Counted from the stretch's first letter, positions 1-8,804 are shown. The stretch: 64,000 nucleotides of DNA from Kribbella caucasensis (GCF_004361855.1 NZ_SNWQ01000008.1:124001-188000); one strand, 5' to 3'. The notes: generated from the sequence alone by a model not told the origin. A program made the numbers and translations.

Positions 1-2382
1 CGATCCGACCATGTCGAAGTTCAGGTACGCCTTGATCTTCGACCGATCGGCCGAGGACAGCTGGCCGACGTAGTACTCCGAGCCGTTCAGCCCCTGTTCC
101 TCATCGGTCCACCAGCCGAACCGCACGTGCCTGGCCAGCGCCGGGTTCTTCGCCGCGAGCGCCAATGCCGTCTCGAGGATCACGGCCGAACCGGTCGCGT
201 TGTCGTTGCTCCCCGGACCGGCACTCACGCCGTCCAGGTGTGCGCCGAGCATCACGACCTGGTTGGCGTCACCACCCGGGTAGTCGGCGATCACGTTGTC
301 CGACGGGTAGACGCAGTTCGTGCAACGCTGCTTCACGACGGTGAACCCGGCATCGCGCAGCTTCTGCTCAACGTAGTTCACAGACGCCGTGTAGCCCGCA
401 CTACCCGCCCGGCGATGCCCACCGTTGTTGTCAGCGGCCTGTTGCAGAGCGGCGACATGCGCCTTCACCTTCTCCACATCGAGGTCCGGTACGCCGGCGG
501 GCGGGGCGGTCCCGCCGACGGTGAGCCGGTACGTCGCGGTCCGGTCGACGGCCGTTCCGTCACCGGTGATCTGTACGTCGTAACTGCCGTCGGGCGTGCT
601 GGACGTTGTGCTGATCGTCAGCGTCGACGAGTTGCCCGACTGCACGGACGAGGGCTCGAACGATGCGGTCGCACCCGACGGCAGACCGGTCGCACTCAAC
701 TGGACGGTCTGCGCCGAGCCGTTGCCGATCACGGTGTTCACCGTCGCCGTCACGGACTCCCCCGGCTTGACCGAACCACTCGCCGGCGAGACGGACATGG
801 TGAAGTCGTTGCCGGTCGCCGTACAGGTGCTCTCCCCGGAGTGGGTGCCCAGGGCAACCGCGTCCCAGGCCGCTTTCACCTTCGCGTGCAGGGCGCAGCC
901 GCTGTCGAGGTTCTTGGCCGCCGCCAGCGTCGCCACCCGCCACTCCGGGTAGCTCATGTTGGAGGTCTTGGCGAGCATCGTGTTGTAGAAGATCTTGCAG
1001 GCTTCCTGGTGACCGATACCGGTGATCGTGCTGTTGTTGCAGGTCGGGCTGGCCGGCTTGCCGTTGCCCGGGTTGCTCCCCTCGGCGAGCAGGTAGAACC
1101 AGTGGTTCATCGGGCCGGCCGCGGCGTGCACGGACGACGGCAGGCTGGTGGAGTAGCAGTTCGGATGACCGGAGATCTTGGCCGGCTCGTACATGTACCG
1201 GATCGGGCCGCTGCCTTGCAGGTTGATCTCCTCACCGACCTCGTAGTCCGGTGGGTCGTTCGGGTTGTTCAGGTAGTGCTCGGTCAGCGTGCCCCAGATG
1301 TCCGCGACCGACTCCTGGGACGGATGGCCGGAGATCCCACCGGGCGTCTTGGCGTCCAGGCCGTGCCCGTACTCGTGCGCGACCACGTCGGTCCCGGTGA
1401 TCCACTGCCGGCTGTTGTTGTAGCCGAACACCACGCCGTCCGGGTTGCTCTGGTGACCCCAGTACGCGTTGACGTCGCCCAGTCCGACCAGGGCGTCGGC
1501 CCAGCGCCCCTGCCCGTCAAGGCCGTTGCGCCCGTACCAGTCCTTGAGCATGTTCCACTCGCCGGCCGCGACGTACATAACGTCGACACACCCGGCTTCC
1601 TTGTCGGTCTTGGAGGTACTCCCCCAGACGTCGTCCGGTCCGGAGTACACGGTCCCGGTGCTGTAGTCGGCACACCGCAGGTTGGGGCGGCCCGGGTCGC
1701 TCATCGTGTACTGCGAACCGCTCTGGGTCGTCCCGAACGACAGGTTCGCGCCGTTCCACACACCCGTACCGGTGCCGGATGCGGTCTGCTCGATCGAGTG
1801 GACGACCTTGCCGGACCGGGCATCGACGTACACCTGCTGCCTGCTCGCCTCGTCGTCGTGCGTGCCCTGCACGATCGTCTCCCAGGCGAGCACGGGCTTG
1901 GCGCCGCCCGCGTACACGACCAGTGTGGGATCACCGTTGGCCGGTTTGCCCTGGTCGATCGCCTTTGTCGCTGTCCGCTTGGCTGTGGCCTTGCTGATCA
2001 CCGGATGCCGGTTGACGTCGATGGGCTGCCGCTGAGCGATGTTGATCCCCCGGGCGTTGCCCTTGGCATCGGTTGTGAGGACGAAGTCGCCGCCGATCAC
2101 CGGCAGGTCGTAGTACGTGCGCTGGTACGGGACGTACTGCAGACCCCAGGGGGTGCTGATCTCCGGTTGGCGGATGAACTGGTCGCCGGTGCCGGCCTTG
2201 AGTTCGGCGGCACGGCCTTCGACCAGCCGCTCGGCCGTACGGATGGCGGCGGTACGCGGATTCACCGGTGGATCGGCCTGTGCGTCTGCTGCGGGGAGCC
2301 GGGTGGCGATCACCGATGCGGTGACCGCCGCGAGGCTCAGGACGCAGCCGGCCGCGACAGTGCGCAGGACGGTGCGATTCAC
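1..2382 (-). CDS. Secreted M4-M28 double metalloprotease (3' end outside window)
   Basis: The gene starts at GTG 2382 behind a GAGGAAG ribosome binding site, and 794 codons are visible before the window edge. Residues 1 to about 37 form a signal peptide (basic start, hydrophobic core). A propeptide of FTP/PepSY type follows. A thermolysin-like M4 domain carries the zinc motif HEYGH (H336, E337, H340) and the ESVAD motif with third ligand E357. A Ser/Thr/Val-rich Ig-like linker covers about 560-650. A second peptidase domain of the M28 family then begins. Its ligands are visible: H715 in AHLDG, D727 in SNDNATG, E761/E762 in DEEQG and D790 in NFDMVG. The last histidine ligand would lie outside the window. 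It should act outside the cell on proteins and on the peptides released. A LysR gene is divergent. The family calls are firm; the substrate is unknown. Confidence 0.9.
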   Translation of the reverse strand, partial: MNRTVLRTVAAGCVLSLAAVTASVIATRLPAADAQADPPVNPRTAAIRTAERLVEGRAAELKAGTGDQFIRQPEISTPWGLQYVPYQRTYYDLPVIGGDFVLTTDAKGNARGINIAQRQPIDVNRHPVISKATAKRTATKAIDQGKPANGDPTLVVYAGGAKPVLAWETIVQGTHDDEASRQQVYVDARSGKVVHSIEQTASGTGTGVWNGANLSFGTTQSGSQYTMSDPGRPNLRCADYSTGTVYSGPDDVWGSTSKTDKEAGCVDVMYVAAGEWNMLKDWYGRNGLDGQGRWADALVGLGDVNAYWGHQSNPDGVVFGYNNSRQWITGTDVVAHEYGHGLDAKTPGGISGHPSQESVADIWGTLTEHYLNNPNDPPDYEVGEEINLQGSGPIRYMYEPAKISGHPNCYSTSLPSSVHAAAGPMNHWFYLLAEGSNPGNGKPASPTCNNSTITGIGHQEACKIFYNTMLAKTSNMSYPEWRVATLAAAKNLDSGCALHAKVKAAWDAVALGTHSGESTCTATGNDFTMSVSPASGSVKPGESVTATVNTVIGNGSAQTVQLSATGLPSGATASFEPSSVQSGNSSTLTISTTSSTPDGSYDVQITGDGTAVDRTATYRLTVGGTAPPAGVPDLDVEKVKAHVAALQQAADNNGGHRRAGSAGYTASVNYVEQKLRDAGFTVVKQRCTNCVYPSDNVIADYPGGDANQVVMLGAHLDGVSAGPGSNDNATGSAVILETALALAAKNPALARHVRFGWWTDEEQGLNGSEYYVGQLSSADRSKIKAYLNFDMVGS

Positions 2383-2584
2383 GGGACACTTCCTCACTGA
2401 GGGGGGCGGGACCCCCGCCACCGGCCGGGGGCTGCAGCGGACCGGCGGGTGACGTGGTGAGGAGACCGTGGGCTCCTGGGCAGGCGGATGAACTCGCGGC
2501 GTCCTCTAGGCAACGAGATTGGCACCGCCGAGTGCTGGCTGTGATATCTCAGCAGGGCATAGCCTCGCCGCTATAGAGCTGGAA

Positions 2585-3553
2585 ATGCGACACCTGCGAG
2601 TTGTCTGCCGACTGGCCGACAGCGGCAGCGTCTCCAAGGCGGCGGCCGCGCTCGGCGTCTCCCAGCCGTCCCTGACCGCGCAGCTCCACCGGATCGAGGA
2701 CACGATCGGCGGCCCGCTGTTCGAGCGCAGCCCGTTCGGCATACTGCCGACGCCGTTGGGCAAACACGTACTCGGCAGAGCGCGCGCGATGCTCGCCGAC
2801 ATGGACGACCTGCTCGGTTCCAGCCGGCGCTATTCGGCACGACCGGGACCGCTGCGACTCGGTTCGGTCCGGACGGTCATGTTCGGTGCCTGGTTGTCCC
2901 GTCTCGAGGAACTACTGCCAGACCGTCAGATCACGACGCAGGTGGACACGTCGTGCGCAGTACTGACTGACCTGCTTGCGGCCGACGTCGTCGACGTGAT
3001 CATGCTCGGCCGGTGCGACGATGCGCATGCCCCACCGTGTCCAGCCCGGGCCGTCGAGCAGACCATGGTCTACCCGGAACCGTTCGCCGTCGCGCTGCCG
3101 GCCACCCACCGGTTGGCGTCGCGCGACGAGATCCAGCTGGCGGACCTCGCCGAGGACACCTGGATCATCCCGCCCGCCGGCAAGGAGGACGGCGACCTCG
3201 CCGTCCTCCGCGAGGCCTGTGAGGCAGTCGGATTCAGCCCACAGGTCCGCTACCCGAACCTGGACAGCGCCGAGATCGAGCAACTCATCGGCGAAGGCCG
3301 CGGCATCTGCCTGTGCGCACCCACCGTCCGCCCGATCCCGACCACGGTCATCCGCCCCCTCGCCGGCCAGCCCGTCATCTGGCGCCGCGCCCTCCGCTGG
3401 CGCCCCGAAACCATCAGCCGCGCCGACATCAACGTCATCCACCAGGCTTTCATCGACACCTACCGCGCCACCATCGCCGACAACGCCACCACCCACCCCT
3501 GGTGGCAAACCACCCCCACCGCCCACCCCACCATCCACGCCCCCTGTGCATAA
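2585..3553 (+). CDS. LysR-family transcriptional regulator
   Basis: The N-terminal winged helix-turn-helix fits LysR regulators: MRHLRVVCRLADSGS, then AAAALGVSQPSLTAQL and a linker helix. A periplasmic-binding-protein-like effector domain covers about 90-300. I chose ATG 2585 because the LysR domain begins there; an in-frame TTG at 2519 would add 22 residues that do not look conserved. The ribosome binding site is weak. The C-terminal tail is His/Pro/Thr-rich. The gene is divergent from the M4-M28 protease with about 200 bp between starts, as in the Streptomyces snpA/snpR (mprA/mprR) pairs, where the LysR protein controls the adjacent neutral protease. Control of the protease here is inferred from that layout. 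Confidence 0.88.
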   Translation: MRHLRVVCRLADSGSVSKAAAALGVSQPSLTAQLHRIEDTIGGPLFERSPFGILPTPLGKHVLGRARAMLADMDDLLGSSRRYSARPGPLRLGSVRTVMFGAWLSRLEELLPDRQITTQVDTSCAVLTDLLAADVVDVIMLGRCDDAHAPPCPARAVEQTMVYPEPFAVALPATHRLASRDEIQLADLAEDTWIIPPAGKEDGDLAVLREACEAVGFSPQVRYPNLDSAEIEQLIGEGRGICLCAPTVRPIPTTVIRPLAGQPVIWRRALRWRPETISRADINVIHQAFIDTYRATIADNATTHPWWQTTPTAHPTIHAPCA

Positions 3554-3592
3554 CTCCCACCCCCGAACGCCCCACCGCCCTAGACTTCCGGC

Positions 3593-4018
3593 ATGGATGT
3601 GATGCCCAGCCGCCCGGAGATCTTCCTCCTGGCCGACAGCGACCGGCGACTCGTTCCCGACGGACCCACACTTGTCGGCCCGGACGGTGGGCGCCGGGAC
3701 ATCCCACCGAAGGTCTACGAGGTACTGCGCTTCGTGGAGGCCGCGATGCTCAAGGGGTACGCGGTCCAGGTCACGCCCCTGCGTGACGAACTGCCGATCG
3801 ACGAGGCCGCCGACGCGATCGAGATGGACCGCGAAGAGCTGCGATTGTTCGCCGGCCGAGGCGATATCCCGTTCCGCTCCGACGAGTACGTCGACTGGGT
3901 GAAGCTGTCCGACGTACTGGCCTTCAACGCACGCCTCAACGCCGACCGAGAACAAGCCTTGCAGACCCTGGCCGAAGAAGAGTCCTGGGACGACGGCGGA
4001 TCCACAACGGAACGGTGA
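3593..4018 (+). CDS. Antitoxin-like HTH protein of a PIN toxin-antitoxin pair (copy 1)
   Basis: This 141-residue protein has a short N-terminal strand region (DRRLVPDGPTLVGPDG) and then an excisionase-type helix-turn-helix (ELPIDEAADAIEMDREELRLF, then DIPFRSDEYVDWVKLSDVLAF). The order matches the family of DNA-binding antitoxins encoded before PIN-domain toxins. The toxin gene follows 13 bp later. A TAGACT hexamer at 3581-3586 lies six bases before the ATG and there is no clear ribosome binding site, so the mRNA may be leaderless. It is paralogous to the protein at 4597-5061. Pairing with the toxin is inferred from family and order. Confidence 0.75.
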   Translation: MDVMPSRPEIFLLADSDRRLVPDGPTLVGPDGGRRDIPPKVYEVLRFVEAAMLKGYAVQVTPLRDELPIDEAADAIEMDREELRLFAGRGDIPFRSDEYVDWVKLSDVLAFNARLNADREQALQTLAEEESWDDGGSTTER

Positions 4019-4031
4019 GGATCCTCCGACC

Positions 4032-4604
4032 ATGGCAAACCGCCCGCGCGCCTTCCTGGACGCGAACGTTCTGCGTGGCCAACTGACCACGGACGTCCTG
4101 CTGACGCTTGCTCACGAGCGTCTCTTCAGCCCGCGCTGGTCACAGGAGGTCCTCGCCGAGGTCAAGCGCAACCGCCCTGATGGAGTCAGCGAGGCGAAGA
4201 TCGACGCACGCTTCGACCAGATGAACAAGGTGTTTCCGGCGGCGATGACCTCCGGCTACGAGCGCCTGATGCCGGAGATGCAGGCGGACGAGAAGGACAA
4301 ACACGTCCTCGCCGCCGCGGTGCACTCGAAGTCGACCGTGTTGGTTACCGAGAACACCAAGGACTTCGACCCGCCCTCCAGCGGCTCCAACGCGATGAAG
4401 GTGGAGCGGACGTCGGCCTTCCTCAACCGCTTGCTCACCGAGAGCCCGGATCGGGTGACCTCAGCGATGAACAAGATGGTCGACCGCAAAAGAGAAGTAG
4501 CGGACGTTCTGCCCGAGGATGCCGACCGCCGAATCGTGCCGGACGGTCCAGCGCTCTTCGGTCCTGACGGCACCCGGCGCTCGGAGGAACCACGCGATGA
4601 CTGA
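4032..4604 (+). CDS. PIN-domain toxin (VapC-like RNase) with antitoxin-like C-terminal tail
   Basis: This 190-residue protein is probably the ribonuclease toxin of a type II pair. PIN acidic residues are visible: D10 in FLDANV, E43 in EVLAEV, D89 in EKDKHVLAAA and D111 in TENTKDF. The PIN fold should end near residue 140-150. The tail at about 164-183 (ADRRIVPDGPALFGPDGTRR) closely resembles the N-terminus of both neighbouring antitoxins. The gene therefore appears to have fused in frame to the start of another antitoxin copy. Its stop overlaps the start of the next antitoxin gene by 8 bp. The toxin call rests on family and context; activity with this tail is unknown. Confidence 0.78.
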   Translation: MANRPRAFLDANVLRGQLTTDVLLTLAHERLFSPRWSQEVLAEVKRNRPDGVSEAKIDARFDQMNKVFPAAMTSGYERLMPEMQADEKDKHVLAAAVHSKSTVLVTENTKDFDPPSSGSNAMKVERTSAFLNRLLTESPDRVTSAMNKMVDRKREVADVLPEDADRRIVPDGPALFGPDGTRRSEEPRDD

Positions 4605-5061
4605 ATCCGATCGCGCGAGCTCCGGGGCCAATAGCCTTCCACTCATGGAGAGGAAGCCGACACAGCCACAGGTCTTTCAGCTCGACGAGGCATCGCGGTT
4701 CCTCGCACCGAACGGCCCCGCGTTGATCGGGCCTGACGGCACCCGCCACGACATTCCGCCGAAGGTCTTCGAGGTCCTCAGGTTCGTGGAATCCGTGCTC
4801 GCTCACAACCAGGCCGTCAAGGTGACGCCGCTGCGTCCGGAGCTGCCGATCGACGAGGCCGCCGACGCCGTCGACATGCCGCGCGACGAACTGCGGGCCT
4901 ATGTCGCGGAAGGCTGGATTCCCTTCCGCTCCAGCCAGTACGTCGACTGGGTCAAGCTCGCCGATGTCGTCGAGCTCAAGGCGCGTCTGAAAGCCGAGAG
5001 CCGCGCAGCCCTCGACGAACTACTCAGCGAGGATCTCTGGGACGAGCAGACCGGTGACTGA
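4597..5061 (+). CDS. Antitoxin-like HTH protein (copy 2)
   Basis: This 154-residue paralogue of the protein at 3593-4018 has the same segments: GPALIGPDGTRHDIPPK, then the helix-turn-helix ELPIDEAADAVDMPRDELRAY and WIPFRSSQYVDWVKLADVV. I chose ATG 4597, nine bases after a GGAGG site; it overlaps the PIN toxin stop, so the two are probably coupled. ATG 4645 is an alternative. Copy 2 has an extra N-terminal segment of about 25 residues. Its own downstream toxin is only a 31-codon stump, so this antitoxin may be orphaned or may help neutralise the intact toxin. Confidence 0.75.
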   Translation: MTESDRASSGANSLPLMERKPTQPQVFQLDEASRFLAPNGPALIGPDGTRHDIPPKVFEVLRFVESVLAHNQAVKVTPLRPELPIDEAADAVDMPRDELRAYVAEGWIPFRSSQYVDWVKLADVVELKARLKAESRAALDELLSEDLWDEQTGD

Positions 5062-5093
5062 TCCACCCCGCGTTCGGAGAACTGAGGAGCACA

Positions 5094-5189
5094 GTGGCAG
5101 ACCGTCGGCGAGCGTTTCTGGACGCGAACGTTCTGCGTGGCCAGCTGACCACCGACGTTCTCCTGACCCTCGCCTACGACGAGCAGTAA
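5094..5189 (+). pseudogene. Truncated second PIN toxin gene (first 31 codons)
   Basis: GTG 5094 follows a GAGGAG site. The frame encodes MADRRRAFLDANVLRGQLTT and a few more residues that match the first 27 residues of the PIN toxin at 4032, and then stops at 5187-5189. Homology to the intact toxin ends near 5175. The rest of the PIN domain, with three of the four acidic residues, is gone. I read it as the remnant of a second antitoxin-toxin unit after a deletion, lying just before hemB. Confidence 0.8.
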
Positions 5190-5291
5190 CTCGGGTACTG
5201 CGCGTTGGTGCGTGACTCACAGAGGGTGGTTTCCGACCAGTCGCCGACGCGGTCGTAGGCTGCAAGACAGTCGATCTCAAGGAGGACATCG

Positions 5292-6269
5292 GTGTTTCCG
5301 GAACAGCGCCCGCGACGGCTTCGGCGTACCCCTGCCCTGCGGCGACTGGTCGCCGAGACCAGCCTGGAGCCGCGTCAGCTGGTGCTGCCGATGTTCGTCA
5401 AGGAAGGCGCCGCCGAGCCGATCCCGATCACCTCGATGCCCGGCGTCTTTCAGCACACCCGTGACTCGTTTCGCAAAGCGGTCGTCGAAGCCGTGGAAGC
5501 GGGTATCGGCGGCGTGATGCTGTTCGGGATTCCGGTCGAGTACGACGCGGACGGGACCGGCGGCCTCGACCCGGATGGCGTGCTGAACGCGGCGCTGCGC
5601 GATGTGCGGGCCGAGGTAGGCGACGGCACGGTGATCATGTCCGACCTGTGCATCGACGAGTTCACCGACCATGGTCACTGCGGGGTGCTCGATGAGCACG
5701 GCCAGGTGGACAACGACCGCACGCTGCGGATCTACGGTGAGATGGCCGTGGCGCAGATCGAAGCCGGGGCGCATGTCGTCGGGTCGAGCGGCATGATGGA
5801 CGGCCAGGTGGCCGCGATCCGTGCCGCGCTGGACCGGGCGGGTCATCCCGAAGCGGCCGTGCTCGCCTATGCGGTCAAGTACGCGTCCGCCTTCTATGGA
5901 CCGTTCCGCGAGGCGGTCGACTCGCAGCTCATCGGCGACCGCAAGACCTACCAGCAGGATCCGGCCAATGCGCGTGAAGCTTTGCGGGAGGCCAGGCTGG
6001 ACCTGGACGAGGGCGCCGACATGGTCATGGTGAAGCCGGCCATGGCGTATCTGGACATCATCCGAGCGGTGAAGGACATCGCGGACGTGCCCGTGGCCGC
6101 ATACCAGATCTCCGGCGAGTACGCGATGATCGAGACCGCAGCGGCCAACGGCTGGATCGACCGGGACCGCGCGGTGCTGGAGACGCTCACCGGGATTCGC
6201 CGCGCGGGCGCCGACATCGTGCTCACCTATTGGGCAGTGGAGGCGGCCGGCTGGCTGAACCAGCGCTGA
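5292..6269 (+). CDS. hemB: Delta-aminolevulinic acid dehydratase (porphobilinogen synthase)
   Basis: HemB condenses two 5-aminolevulinate molecules to porphobilinogen in cytosolic haem synthesis. The protein has 325 residues, the usual length. Schiff-base lysines are K196 in YAVKYASAFYGPFRE and K248 in MVMVKPAM. The metal site reads C120, D122, C130 (SDLCIDEFTDHGHCG): the middle cysteine of the classic zinc triad is Asp. I recall the same pattern in M. tuberculosis HemB. The start is GTG 5292 behind an ideal AAGGAGG site. No other hem gene is nearby. Confidence 0.96.
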   Translation: MFPEQRPRRLRRTPALRRLVAETSLEPRQLVLPMFVKEGAAEPIPITSMPGVFQHTRDSFRKAVVEAVEAGIGGVMLFGIPVEYDADGTGGLDPDGVLNAALRDVRAEVGDGTVIMSDLCIDEFTDHGHCGVLDEHGQVDNDRTLRIYGEMAVAQIEAGAHVVGSSGMMDGQVAAIRAALDRAGHPEAAVLAYAVKYASAFYGPFREAVDSQLIGDRKTYQQDPANAREALREARLDLDEGADMVMVKPAMAYLDIIRAVKDIADVPVAAYQISGEYAMIETAAANGWIDRDRAVLETLTGIRRAGADIVLTYWAVEAAGWLNQR

Positions 6270-6335
6270 GCGAGGACACCTCGGCGCAAGGCTGCCAGTG
6301 GTGAGGAAACAGCGAGCGAGCCCCACTGGTGAGGG

Positions 6336-6869
6336 CTAGGTGTTGTCGGTCCAGGTTAGGAGGTAGGGGACGGCGCCGAATTGGAGATGGTCGCCGGGGC
6401 GGACTTTGGTGGGGGTGGTGATGCGGAGGCCGTTGAGGTGGGTGCCGTTCATCGAGCCGAGGTCGCGGACCAGCCAGCCGTCGTCGACGTGGCGGAGTTC
6501 GGCGTGGTAGCGGGAGACCGAGATGTGCGGGATGCGCAGGGTCGCGCCGGGGCCGCGGCCGATGCGGACGGTTGGGGAACCGGGTGGTGGGAGGGCGAGG
6601 CCGGGGAGTTGAACGCGCTTGGTGACGGTGAGCCGCGGGATGCGGTCGACCAGTCGGCGGAACCAGTCGATCACGCGGGGTTCGCGGCCGGGGAGGTCGT
6701 GGGTGGCGGCGGCGAGTTCGCGGCGGCTCTGGGCGTGGAGTACGAAGTTCATCCGGCGGACGAAGGTGTCGTGGGACAGTCGGCCGGTGCCGGCGCCCTC
6801 GCGGAGGATCGCCAAGGCACGGTCCCGCTCGGCGTCCGAGGGACGCGTCAATCCCAGTCCGGATGCCAT
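6336..6869 (-). CDS. DUF1707 and FHA domain protein
   Basis: This 177-residue protein begins with a DUF1707-type segment at about 9-60 (RPSDAERDRALAILREG, then GRLSHDTFVRRM and LAAATHDLP), found in many short actinobacterial proteins. A basic linker leads to an FHA domain at about 95-177. The FHA residues for phosphothreonine binding are visible: IGRGP, then HISVSRYHAEL and GSMNGTHLNG. It probably reads Ser/Thr-kinase phosphorylation, but no kinase is nearby. ATG 6869 is the first codon that fits the domain; the ribosome binding site is weak. Its 3' end converges with hemB. Confidence 0.85.
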   Translation of the reverse strand: MASGLGLTRPSDAERDRALAILREGAGTGRLSHDTFVRRMNFVLHAQSRRELAAATHDLPGREPRVIDWFRRLVDRIPRLTVTKRVQLPGLALPPPGSPTVRIGRGPGATLRIPHISVSRYHAELRHVDDGWLVRDLGSMNGTHLNGLRITTPTKVRPGDHLQFGAVPYLLTWTDNT

Positions 6870-7012
6870 GCGGGAATTGTCCGCTGCCGTCAGGTTCAAA
6901 GTCCAGCACGGACAGTCAACAGGCCTAGTCCGGTACGACGGAGCGCCCGGCCGGCGTCGGCGTACATCAGCAGCCCGAACCGCGCAGTACGCCGGCCGGT
7001 CCGCGCGGCCGG

Positions 7013-8077
7013 TCAGCCGAGGACGTCGGTCAGGCTGAATTTGATGGGTTCTTCTAGTTGGGCGTAGGTGCAGGATTCGGGGGTTCGGTCGGGGCGCCAG
7101 CGGACGAACTGGGCGGTGTGGCGGAAGCGGACGCCTTCCATGTGGTCGTAGCGAACCTCGACGACGCGCTCGGGGCGGAGCGGGATGAAGCTGAGGTCCT
7201 TGCCGGCCTGCCAGCGGCTGCCTTCGGCGTTGCGTGGGGTGCGGGTGCCCTCTTCCTGCTTCGCCCAGGCCCAGGGGTGGTTGTCGAAGTCGGTGACGAG
7301 TTCCTGCATCTCCTCGAAGAGTTCCTCGCGCCGGGCCAGCGGGAACGCCCCGATCACGCCGACGCTGGCGAGGACGCCCTCCTCGTCGTACAGGCCGAGG
7401 AGGAGGGAGCCGATCCGGTTCGGGCCGCTCTTGTGCAGGCGATAGCCGGCGACCACGCAGTCCGCGGTGCGCTCGTGCTTGACCTTGAACATGGTCCGCT
7501 TGTCCGGTTCGTACAGCCCGGCCAGCGGTTTGGCGATCACGCCGTCGAGTCCGGCGCCCTCGAACTGGTGGAACCACTCCGTCGCCAGGGACTTGTCGGT
7601 CGTCGTCCGGGTCAGGTGGATCGGCGCCTTCGCGGGCGCGAGCGCCTCCTCGAGGGCGGCGCGGCGCTCGGCGAACGGACGGTCCGTGTAGTCGGTGTCG
7701 CCCAGCGCGAGCAGGTCGAACGCGACGAACTTCGCCGGCGTCGTCTCCGAGAGCATCTTCACCCGGGACGCGGCCGGGTGGATCCGCTGTTGCAGCAGCT
7801 CGAATTCCAGCCGGTCGCCCGACTCACCGACCTGGACGATCTCGCCGTCGATCACGCAGCGTTCCGGCAGGTTAACCTTGATCGCCTCGACGAGCTCCGG
7901 GAAGTACCGGGTCATCGGCTTCTCGTTCCGGCTGCCGATCTCGACCTCGTCGCCGTCGCGGAACACGATCGAGCGGAAACCGTCCCACTTCGGCTCGAAG
8001 CTCAGGTCACCGTCCGGGATCTGCTTCACCGCCTTCGCCAACATCGGCGGGACCGGCGGCATCACGGGTAGCTGCAT
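7013..8077 (-). CDS. ligC: ATP-dependent DNA ligase, LigC type
   Basis: This 354-residue ligase seals nicks through an adenylated lysine. The nucleotidyltransferase motif I is EPKWDGFR with the active-site lysine; motifs IDGEIV, FVAFDLLALG, GLDGVIAKP and FKVKH follow, and an OB-fold domain ends the protein. Sequence and length match M. tuberculosis LigC, which also begins MQLPVMPPV, so I chose ATG 8077 over ATG 8092. LigC enzymes are accessory ligases in repair; no Ku or LigD gene is in the window. The gene diverges from the one at 8226 with about 150 bp between. Confidence 0.93.
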   Translation of the reverse strand: MQLPVMPPVPPMLAKAVKQIPDGDLSFEPKWDGFRSIVFRDGDEVEIGSRNEKPMTRYFPELVEAIKVNLPERCVIDGEIVQVGESGDRLEFELLQQRIHPAASRVKMLSETTPAKFVAFDLLALGDTDYTDRPFAERRAALEEALAPAKAPIHLTRTTTDKSLATEWFHQFEGAGLDGVIAKPLAGLYEPDKRTMFKVKHERTADCVVAGYRLHKSGPNRIGSLLLGLYDEEGVLASVGVIGAFPLARREELFEEMQELVTDFDNHPWAWAKQEEGTRTPRNAEGSRWQAGKDLSFIPLRPERVVEVRYDHMEGVRFRHTAQFVRWRPDRTPESCTYAQLEEPIKFSLTDVLG

Positions 8078-8225
8078 GCCGCCATTCTGCATCGTGCGGC
8101 GATCACTGCCGACCCGCCGGACCGGGCGACGGAGTTTTCCAGACTTTCGCCCGAGAATCGGTTCCCTCAGGGCCTGGTAGCGGCATCATGGAGGCATACC
8201 GACTGGTAGGACCGGAGGTACCGAG

Positions 8226-8729
8226 ATGTACGACGTCGTACTGCTCGTCGAACAGGAACTGTCGGAGCCGGACGCCAAGCGCGTCGTCGCGCTGCACCAG
8301 GACATGCCGGAACCGGTGAAGTACCACGTGCTGGTGCCCTGCCACAACGCCGAGGCCGGGGTCGAGGCGTCGATCAGCGCCCTCGGTACCGCGGACCTCT
8401 ACGGCGCCGGCCTGATCGACCAACGCCAAGAGCTCGCCGAGGCCCAGCGCGCGATCGACAGCGAAGCAAAGGACTGCACCAGCCGGAGCGTCCAGCGGCT
8501 TCGCGACCTCGATCAACAGGCCGAGGGCGGGATCACCCACGACCGCCCGATCGACGCTCTCACCGCGACCGTGAACAAGGTCAGCGGACGGGAGGTCATC
8601 ATCCTCACCAGGCCGCACATCGTCGCCGAGTTCTTCCACCTCGACTGGACCAACAGCGCCCGTCGCCACCTGGGTGTCCCCGTCCTCCACCTCCTCGAAC
8701 AAGAGGAGCAGAAGAAGGCCAAGAAGTAA
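8226..8729 (+). CDS. Conserved hypothetical protein, universal-stress-like
   Basis: This 167-residue soluble protein has conserved-looking blocks: MYDVVLLVEQELSEPDAKRV, then REVIILTRPHIVAEFFHLDW and RRHLGVPVLHLLEQE. The alternating strands and the final GVPVLHLL strand suggest a Rossmann-like fold of the universal stress type. That is a resemblance, not proof. Similar proteins occur in related actinobacteria without known function. The last residues are Lys-rich. The start is ATG 8226 after GGAGGTACCGAG. It is divergent from ligC and appears monocistronic. Confidence 0.75.
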   Translation: MYDVVLLVEQELSEPDAKRVVALHQDMPEPVKYHVLVPCHNAEAGVEASISALGTADLYGAGLIDQRQELAEAQRAIDSEAKDCTSRSVQRLRDLDQQAEGGITHDRPIDALTATVNKVSGREVIILTRPHIVAEFFHLDWTNSARRHLGVPVLHLLEQEEQKKAKK

Positions 8730-8804
8730 CCGTTGCCCAAGGCCCCACCGCCGAGCTCAGCGCCGCGTAGGCGCAGAGCCGGACAAGCTCGGGGGCGGGT
8801 GCGG

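Noticed and set aside
127..2400. A 757-codon open frame on the plus strand opposite the double protease.
   Set aside because: It is the mirror of a GC-rich gene; it has no domain and is Arg/Gly/Val-rich, and the minus strand encodes clear M4 and M28 motifs.
2519..2584. A longer LysR protein from TTG 2519.
   Set aside because: The added residues are not LysR-like and no ribosome binding site supports the TTG.
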